Source of the DNA: Faecalibacterium prausnitzii
GTDB taxonomy: Bacteria; Bacillota; Clostridia; Oscillospirales; Ruminococcaceae
Assembly: GCF_003324185.1 (NCBI RefSeq)
Contig: NZ_PXUP01000001.1
Span: forward strand, 1-64,000
Reading direction: 5' to 3'
DNA: 64,000 nucleotides
In this document: piece by piece, positions 59,520 to 64,000 of the stretch
Position numbering within the stretch: the stretch's first letter is position 1
Layout: each line of letters starts with the position of its first letter
Translations under genes and position numbers: made by a program
Notes under the pieces: model-generated
What the model was told of the DNA's origin: nothing
What the model saw: the letters and a program-made list of their open reading frames with translations, nothing else
The model's database searches: none

Positions 59520-59766
59520 GGTTTTTTCTGGCTTCCTTTCCGCGCACCCGTCCTTGCGGGTGTGCTATTCGTGCGCCCGGTACGGCAGAGCCGCCGCAGC
59601 GCACACTTTCTGATTTTACAGTTTATTTTACCACGTTTTTGCGCAAAAAGATACACCCGCCACGCGGTTTTTCCACATCTTCCAAAATGTTTGTGGAAAA
59701 AGAGATCGAAAATGGCGGGTACTTTCTCTTTGTACTTAATACTTTAGTGCTAAACTTTACGGCTTG
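59520..59766. other. Intergenic stretch upstream of mnmE
   Basis: GC-rich then AT-rich; no gene seen. A TTTCCACATC sequence and GTTTGTGGAAAAAG around 59670-59705 form an imperfect inverted repeat. Probably contains the promoter left for mnmE after the insertion to its right separated it from jag. Confidence 0.4.
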
Positions 59767-59907
59767 AACCCTCTCCGTCATCGCCTACGGCGATGCCACC
59801 TCCCCCGAAAGGGGGAGGTTTTGCTCTACTTACCGCCAGATGGCGAAAAGCTCCCCCTTCGGGGGAGCTGCTGAGCGCAGCGAAGCGGAGAGGGTTTACC
59901 CCGCGAG
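59767..59907. repeat. MITE-like repeat block, left part of composite
   Basis: AACCCTCTCCGTCATCGCCT, then ACGGCGATGCCACC and the CCTCCCCC/GGGGGAGG hairpin, ending AGCGAAGCGGAGAGGGTT (59878-59895). A similar end, AGCGAAGCTGAGAGGGTT, is seen at 61378-61395. Confidence 0.75.
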
Positions 59908-60119
59908 AAACTCCCCCAGTCATCTCGCTTTGCTCGATGCCAGATTCCCCTTTTTGTCGCTGCGCGACATCTTCCCCCGCTCCGGGGGAAGTCATCTTCG
60001 GAGATGGGGCCTTTGGCATGGCGGCGAAGTTTTTGGCTAAAGTGCAAAACGTCCGGGCGCGCCAGAGGCTCCCTCCCAGAGGGAGCTGGCAAAACCGTCA
60101 GGTTTTGACTGAGGGAGTC
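59908..60119. repeat. MITE-like repeat family 1, copy carrying a family 2-like segment
   Basis: AAACTCCCCCAGTC at the left, GACTGAGGGAGTC at the right. The interior has the family 1 block GGGGCCTTTGGCATGGCGG and AGTGCAAAACGTCCGGGCGC. It also has an extra piece, ATTCCCCTTTTTGTCGC with CTTCCCCCGCTCCGGGGGAAG, that is typical of family 2. Composite structure suggests nested insertion or recombination. Confidence 0.75.
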
Positions 60120-60266
60120 AAGGGGCTGTTGCAAAAAGCAGCGTCCATATTTTTAACGGTAACATGCGATAATCTTTAAGAAATTTCACAAAAAACAAAT
60201 TGAAAATTAGTTTAAACAGCGGTATACTGATGACAAGAAAGGCTTTCCATAGAAGGAGGAATCGAC

Positions 60267-61217
60267 ATGAAAAGAAAACTTTCTGCTGCACTGCTTACAA
60301 TAGTACTGCTGTGTATGTGCTTCTGTGGCAGTGCATTTGCGGCTAAAAAACCGAGTATTGAAATTATAACAATGCAGGTCAACTGGGAAGATAATTATGT
60401 ATGCGACCCGACAATTTATAGCCGCAATAATACGAACAAAACAATGAAATATGTTGATTTCTATGCAACTGCATACAATCGCGTCGGAGACCCTATTCCG
60501 GGCGTGGCGACAAAAAAATTAACAGTAGTTGGGCCAATAGAACCTTTTCGAGTGGCGAGAAATAATGGGGCACAGTTGTATATGGATCAGAATTTCTCAG
60601 ATGATAGTCCGTTTAAATACTATACAGAGTCGGACTATGCCGTATCAATTGGAGAAGATGACGTTTTGACGAGGGTTTATTGTGATTCGTATGGGAATTT
60701 CTTTGTTATGCCAGATACAAACAACATTGACAGTTGTACATATCTGTCCGAAGATGAGGTTCAAAATGCAACATGTGACGGCGGATGCAGATTTGATAAC
60801 GTAATGTGGACAAGCAATATTATCGACCACATTAATGTGGATTATGCGGTAGTTACTTATATGGATGGAAGTAGAGAAACTGTAAGAAATGCCGATAATG
60901 GCGCTCATCGGGGAATACGGTTGCAGAACCCGCCGTTTGTACAGCAGTTGGCACAGTACCAAGCAGTTTACAATTACAAGGATTATCTGAAACTGAACCC
61001 TGACCTTGCAGAGGTATTTGGGACAAATCAGAAAGCACTTTTTGAGCATTTTGTTACAAATGGCATGAAAGAGGGGCGGCAGGGAAATTATCAGTTCAAC
61101 CTGGCTGCCTATAAGACAAATAACCCGGATCTTGTAGCAGCGTTTGGCAATAGTAATGTGAAATACTACGAACATTATATTTCTAACGGAAAGGCAGAAG
61201 GCAGAATTGCAAGCTAA
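60267..61217 (+). CDS. Secreted protein with two C-terminal 40-residue repeats, inserted between mnmE and jag
   Basis: A 316-residue exported protein. The signal peptide (1-25) ends CGSAFAA. The middle (about 28-225) is a beta-rich domain with four cysteines (YVCDPTIYS; DSCTYL; ATCDGGCRFDN). Residues about 234-313 hold two copies of a motif Y..Y...NPDL...FG......EH....G..EGR, which resembles surface-protein repeats of gut Firmicutes. The gene is AT-rich, opposite in direction to its neighbours, and flanked by MITE-like repeats and a transposase remnant, all signs of acquisition. AGGAGG precedes the ATG. Function unknown; surface or cell-wall attachment is possible. Confidence 0.8.
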   Translation: MKRKLSAALLTIVLLCMCFCGSAFAAKKPSIEIITMQVNWEDNYVCDPTIYSRNNTNKTMKYVDFYATAYNRVGDPIPGVATKKLTVVGPIEPFRVARNNGAQLYMDQNFSDDSPFKYYTESDYAVSIGEDDVLTRVYCDSYGNFFVMPDTNNIDSCTYLSEDEVQNATCDGGCRFDNVMWTSNIIDHINVDYAVVTYMDGSRETVRNADNGAHRGIRLQNPPFVQQLAQYQAVYNYKDYLKLNPDLAEVFGTNQKALFEHFVTNGMKEGRQGNYQFNLAAYKTNNPDLVAAFGNSNVKYYEHYISNGKAEGRIAS

Positions 61218-61279
61218 GGCAATACCGCACAATGGCAATATAACCACAGAAGTGATATAATACAGATATGAACAAATAA

Positions 61280-61372
61280 ATGAGTCTGTCGGCGCTGAGC
61301 GATGAGTTGTCGCAGGTGCTGACAAAGAAACGCGAATTTCTAGCAGAGATAGACCGCATCGTACCGTGCTGA
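61280..61372 (+). pseudogene. Remnant of an IS5-type transposase N-terminus
   Basis: ATG at 61280 opens MSLSALSDELSQVLTKKREF, followed by LAEIDRIVPC and a stop. This is the usual start of IS5-family transposases, in which the Pro-Trp that follows IVP is replaced by Pro-Cys-stop. The frame breaks where a MITE end (GAACGCAGCGAAGCTGAGAG) begins. Confidence 0.7.
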
Positions 61373-61399
61373 ACGCAGCGAAGCTGAGAGGGTTCAGCC
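61369..61399. repeat. Fragment of a MITE-like repeat end
   Basis: GAACGCAGCGAAGCTGAGAG continues GGTTCAGCCC. It matches the right part of the block at 59871-59898 with a few changes. It lies exactly at the break of the transposase remnant. Confidence 0.65.
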
Positions 61400-61501
61400 C
61401 GCTGAAAACCTGTGCAGACTTTTCCCGCAGCGCTGCGCTTTCGCAGAAAGCGGCGCTGCAAATGCCGTTTTACTCCACGACCCTCTCCTGTGAAACCAAA
61501 A

Positions 61502-61540
61502 AAAGCGCCCCGCACTTCCGGTGGAAATGCGGGGCGCTTC
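61502..61540 (-). terminator. Terminator of the yidC-jag transcript
   Basis: AAGCGCCCCGCACTTCC and GGAAATGCGGGGCGCTT form a 17-bp stem with one mismatch; the minus strand then runs into TTTTTTT. Its place shows that jag is now separate from mnmE. Confidence 0.85.
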
Positions 61541-61563
61541 ATGGTTCTGTTTCGGGTTACAGC

Positions 61564-62709
61564 TTACAGCTCGATCTTGCCGAAGCTGAAATCTGCAAAG
61601 TCATCCACGCGCTCGGTGCGCTTGGGTGCTACGGGTGCTGCGCTCTCGGCGTCGCGGGGGGCGTAGGTGCGCTCCGGCACACTGGACGAACGCGGGCCGC
61701 GGGGTGCACCGCTGCGGTTGCCACGGTAGCCGCCATTGCTGCGGCGCTCACCGCGATAACCGCCGTTGCGGTTGCCGCCGGGACGACGGCCATTCCGGTT
61801 GCCGCCACGGCCACGGCGCTCGCCGTAGGTGTTCTCGGTCTGAGCATCCGGTGCGGTGGAGTAGATGACCACGCGGCGGTCACGGCCCTCGCCCTTGCTC
61901 TCGCTGCGCACACCCTCCATCTTGCTGATGGCAGAGTGGATGATGCGGCGCTCGTAGGGGTTCATGGGCTCCATGGCAAAGCTGCGGCCGGTCTTGCGCA
62001 CCTTGGCGCCAATGCGCTGTGCCAGTGCGGTCAGGTCGCTCTCGCGCTTGTCGCGGTAGCCGGCAACGTCCAGACCCAGCTTGATGTAATCGCCCTCCAG
62101 ACGGTTTGCCACAAGGCTTGCCAGATAGGACAGGCTCTCCATGGTCTCGCCACGGCGGCCGATGAGGGCGCCCAGCTTTTCACCGTCCAGACGGATGATG
62201 GTGGCTTCGCCCTTCTGCACGGCGCTGAAGGTCACATTCTCCACGCCCATCAGGGTGATGACCTCCCGCAGATAGTCCACAGCGGCCTTCACCTTGGCGT
62301 TCTCCTCGATGACGATGGGCTCTTCCACCTCTTCTGTCTCCTCGGCAGCTTCGGCGGGCTGCTGGGCAGCGGGGGTCTGCTCTGCGGCGGGAGCGGCAGG
62401 CTCTGCCACAGCAGCGGGAACTTCCTCTGCCACAGGAGCAGTCTCCTGCACGGGGGCGGCAGTCTCAACAGGCTGCTCTGCCACCGGCTCCACCGGCTTT
62501 GCGGGCGCAGCGGCAGGGGCATCCGGCAACTCTACGCTCACGCGCACCTTGGCGGGGGTGGTCTTTAAGCCCAGAAAACCGGTCTTCTGGGGCATTTCCA
62601 GCACTTCATAGCTGACATTCAGATCGTCGGCCTGCACGCCCAGCAGGGCGCAGGCTTTGGCGCGGGCTTCATCCACCGTCTTGCCGGTGGATTCCTGTGT
62701 ACGGATCAT
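61564..62709 (-). CDS. jag: RNA-binding protein Jag/KhpB with an RGG-like C-terminal tail
   Basis: A 381-residue RNA-binding protein, far longer than typical Jag (about 200-250). Jag-N domain 1-58; Ala/Pro/Glu-rich linker 62-132; KH domain about 135-215 (LGALIGRRGETMESLSYLAS); R3H domain about 220-285 (MNPYERRIIHSAI). Then follows an unusual Arg/Gly/Asn-rich region 297-340 with repeated RGG, GGNRNG and GGYRG units, and an acidic end (RVDDFADFSFGKIEL). KhpB works with KhpA on RNAs of cell-wall and division genes. It follows yidC by 18 bp. Confidence 0.93.
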   Translation of the reverse strand: MIRTQESTGKTVDEARAKACALLGVQADDLNVSYEVLEMPQKTGFLGLKTTPAKVRVSVELPDAPAAAPAKPVEPVAEQPVETAAPVQETAPVAEEVPAAVAEPAAPAAEQTPAAQQPAEAAEETEEVEEPIVIEENAKVKAAVDYLREVITLMGVENVTFSAVQKGEATIIRLDGEKLGALIGRRGETMESLSYLASLVANRLEGDYIKLGLDVAGYRDKRESDLTALAQRIGAKVRKTGRSFAMEPMNPYERRIIHSAISKMEGVRSESKGEGRDRRVVIYSTAPDAQTENTYGERRGRGGNRNGRRPGGNRNGGYRGERRSNGGYRGNRSGAPRGPRSSSVPERTYAPRDAESAAPVAPKRTERVDDFADFSFGKIEL

Positions 62710-62727
62710 AACCGTTTACCTCCCTTG

Positions 62728-63801
62728 TTACTGTTTATCCTGCTTGTTCAGCTCGCTCAGCGGCACGGTGCGCTCGTCCTTGTAGCGCTCGGCGTCCAAC
62801 TGACGGGCATACTCCAGCCGGCGCTTGTTCATCTCGCTGGCGGAAAGGTTCTTTTCCACGCTCTTGCCGGTCTTGGGGTCGGTCACCGTGATGGTGGTGT
62901 TCTTCACACCGCGCTTTTCCTGCTTGCGTTTGGCGGCGATCTCCGCTTCCACTTCCTTGCGCATCTTCTCGGGGTCGTAGAACTTGCGCATGATCTGGGT
63001 CTGTGCGGTCATGACGATGTTGGAAATGACGTAGTACAGAGAGAATGCCAGAGGGAAGGTAAAGCAGAAGAACAGGTACATCAGCGGCATCATGTACATG
63101 GTCAGCTTCATGCTGCCCTGCATCTGCTGGCCGGAAGCCTTCATGCTGATGTGGGTGGACAGGAACATGGTGATGACCGACAGCAGCGGCAGCACGATAT
63201 CCAGAGACAGACCGATCTGCGGGATGCGGGTCAGGTCGATGCCAAGGAAGTTCATGTGCTGGCCGAACTCGGTGATGGTAGCGATCTGCTCGACGCTGAA
63301 GCAGCCCAGCACGCCGCTGTTGCCTGCCAGTACCTCGGCGATGATGTTGGTATCGCGGGTGATGGCGGTAAAGGAGATGCCGGCGGCGGTCATAGCCTCG
63401 CCAGCGCTGGCCAGTGCAGCGGCGCTGATGTGGAAAATGCGCTCCAGCGGGTTATACACCACGCCGATAACACCGAACATGACAAGGAAATTCAGCAGCA
63501 TGGGCACGCAGCCGGCCGTGGGCTTATAGCCAAAGTCCTGCTGCAGCTTCATCAGCTCAGCCTGCTGCTTTTCGGGCTTGTCCTTGTACTTGGTCTGGAT
63601 CTCCGCGATCATGGGCTGGAACGCAGACATTTTTGCCATGCTCTTCTGCTGGCTGGTCTGCAGGGGGATCTTGACGAGGTTGATGAGCAGGGTGAAGAGG
63701 ATGATGTCCCAGCCGTAGTTCGGCAGCAGCTTGTAGATCCACTCCATGACATAGCCGAGAGGACCGCTCAGGATGTAAAAGAAGTTCATACCTTTGTCCA
63801 T
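62728..63801 (-). CDS. yidC: Membrane protein insertase YidC/SpoIIIJ
   Basis: Inserts and folds membrane proteins alone or with SecYEG. A 357-residue Gram-positive-type YidC with five membrane segments. YGWDIILFTLLINLVKIPLQ is the first TM of the core with its conserved groove arginine/lysine region, followed by the long loop QSKSMAKMSAFQPMIAEIQ-like segment and TGCVPMLLNFLVMFG. The charged tail (about 280-357) is long and basic. A second ATG at residue 5 is possible. It precedes jag and follows yidD. Confidence 0.93.
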   Translation of the reverse strand: MDKGMNFFYILSGPLGYVMEWIYKLLPNYGWDIILFTLLINLVKIPLQTSQQKSMAKMSAFQPMIAEIQTKYKDKPEKQQAELMKLQQDFGYKPTAGCVPMLLNFLVMFGVIGVVYNPLERIFHISAAALASAGEAMTAAGISFTAITRDTNIIAEVLAGNSGVLGCFSVEQIATITEFGQHMNFLGIDLTRIPQIGLSLDIVLPLLSVITMFLSTHISMKASGQQMQGSMKLTMYMMPLMYLFFCFTFPLAFSLYYVISNIVMTAQTQIMRKFYDPEKMRKEVEAEIAAKRKQEKRGVKNTTITVTDPKTGKSVEKNLSASEMNKRRLEYARQLDAERYKDERTVPLSELNKQDKQ

Positions 63802-63888
63802 TCTGCCCCGGCTGTGGCCCGGGACGCATTATTTTTTTATCGTAGGACACGCCGCCCACAGTGCAGCGCGTCACAAGAAGCGAAAACT

Positions 63889-64000
63889 TTATCCCCTATG
63901 CCGCTTTTCAAACAGCTTTGCGGGCTGCAGGTTGCGGGCGGGGCTTTGCCAGCGGCCGGGCGGCGGCACGGGGTCGTATCCCCACTTGCCCAGCGGATTG
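63889..64000 (-). CDS. yidD: Membrane protein insertion efficiency factor YidD, C-terminal fragment
   Basis: From the window edge the frame reads NPLGKWGYDPVPPPGRWQ to the stop at 63889-63891. NPLGKWGYDPVP closely follows the YidD C-terminal consensus. In Firmicutes rpmH, rnpA and yidD precede yidC, so the origin region lies to the right. Only the last 37 codons are visible. Confidence 0.82.
   Translation of the reverse strand, partial: NPLGKWGYDPVPPPGRWQSPARNLQPAKLFEKRHRG

Noticed and set aside
28041-60119. CRISPR array as explanation of the dispersed repeats
   Set aside because: Repeats are 150 to 210 bp, palindromic, scattered over 32 kb and have no regular spacers or cas genes.

Overview
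The window looks like chromosomal DNA from a high-GC, Gram-positive gut anaerobe of the Oscillospiraceae/Ruminococcaceae, most likely Faecalibacterium or a close relative. This rests on strong AGGAGG ribosome binding sites, Firmicutes-type -35/-10 promoters, GC-rich codon use, and the gene order at the right end. That order is yidD-yidC-jag-mnmE-mnmG-rsmG-noc-parA-parB, read leftwards on the minus strand. It is the classic flank of oriC in Firmicutes, so the origin (rpmH, rnpA, dnaA) should lie just beyond base 64000. The genus is inferred; no database was searched.

Region 1 (1 to about 11130) is probably the right part of an integrated mobilizable element. It starts inside a relaxase gene, then has mobC, a hairpin-rich oriT candidate and, at the far end, a large serine recombinase whose reading frame runs into host sequence. 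Between them lies a distinctive cargo: a tripartite tricarboxylate-type transporter (tctC-tctB-tctA), a cytoplasmic sulfatase, a GntR/LacI-type regulator, a radical-SAM sulfatase maturase and a two-gene CHR (chromate/sulfate-type) transporter. Together they suggest import of a small sulfated molecule, desulfation inside the cell and possibly export of the released sulfate.

Region 2 (11.2 to 22.6 kb) holds a MATE efflux gene, a secreted FMN/FAD reductase with a divergent LysR regulator, an unknown membrane protein, a CstA-type carrier, a second LysR regulator, a histidine phosphatase, and a second MATE gene behind a strongly structured leader RNA that looks like a riboswitch.

Region 3 (22.6 to 28.0 kb) is an overlapping jetA-jetB-jetC operon (Wadjet/MksBEF-like SMC complex) with no jetD nuclease next to it. 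Region 4 (28.2 to 36.6 kb) has a secreted C39-like peptidase, lipoproteins, acylphosphatase, a family II pyrophosphatase, a third MATE gene, a PAP2 phosphatase and gluQ. Region 5 (36.7 to 40.8 kb) is an alpha-glucoside PTS operon controlled by a LicT/BglG antiterminator with a visible RAT-like site. Region 6 (40.9 to 50.3 kb) has a DUF362 ferredoxin-like protein, a ClC-family transporter, uppP, two TrkA-type proteins, a ydbS/ydbT-like pair, a HAD phosphatase, a DUF4160/DUF2442 pair and two tRNAs.

Region 7 (50.8 to 64 kb) is serS plus the origin-proximal cluster. It carries three parS-like palindromes, a low-GC foreign gene inserted between mnmE and jag, and a remnant of an IS5-type transposase. 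Two families of short palindromic, MITE-like repeats with terminal inverted repeats recur in the intergenic gaps from 28 to 61 kb.
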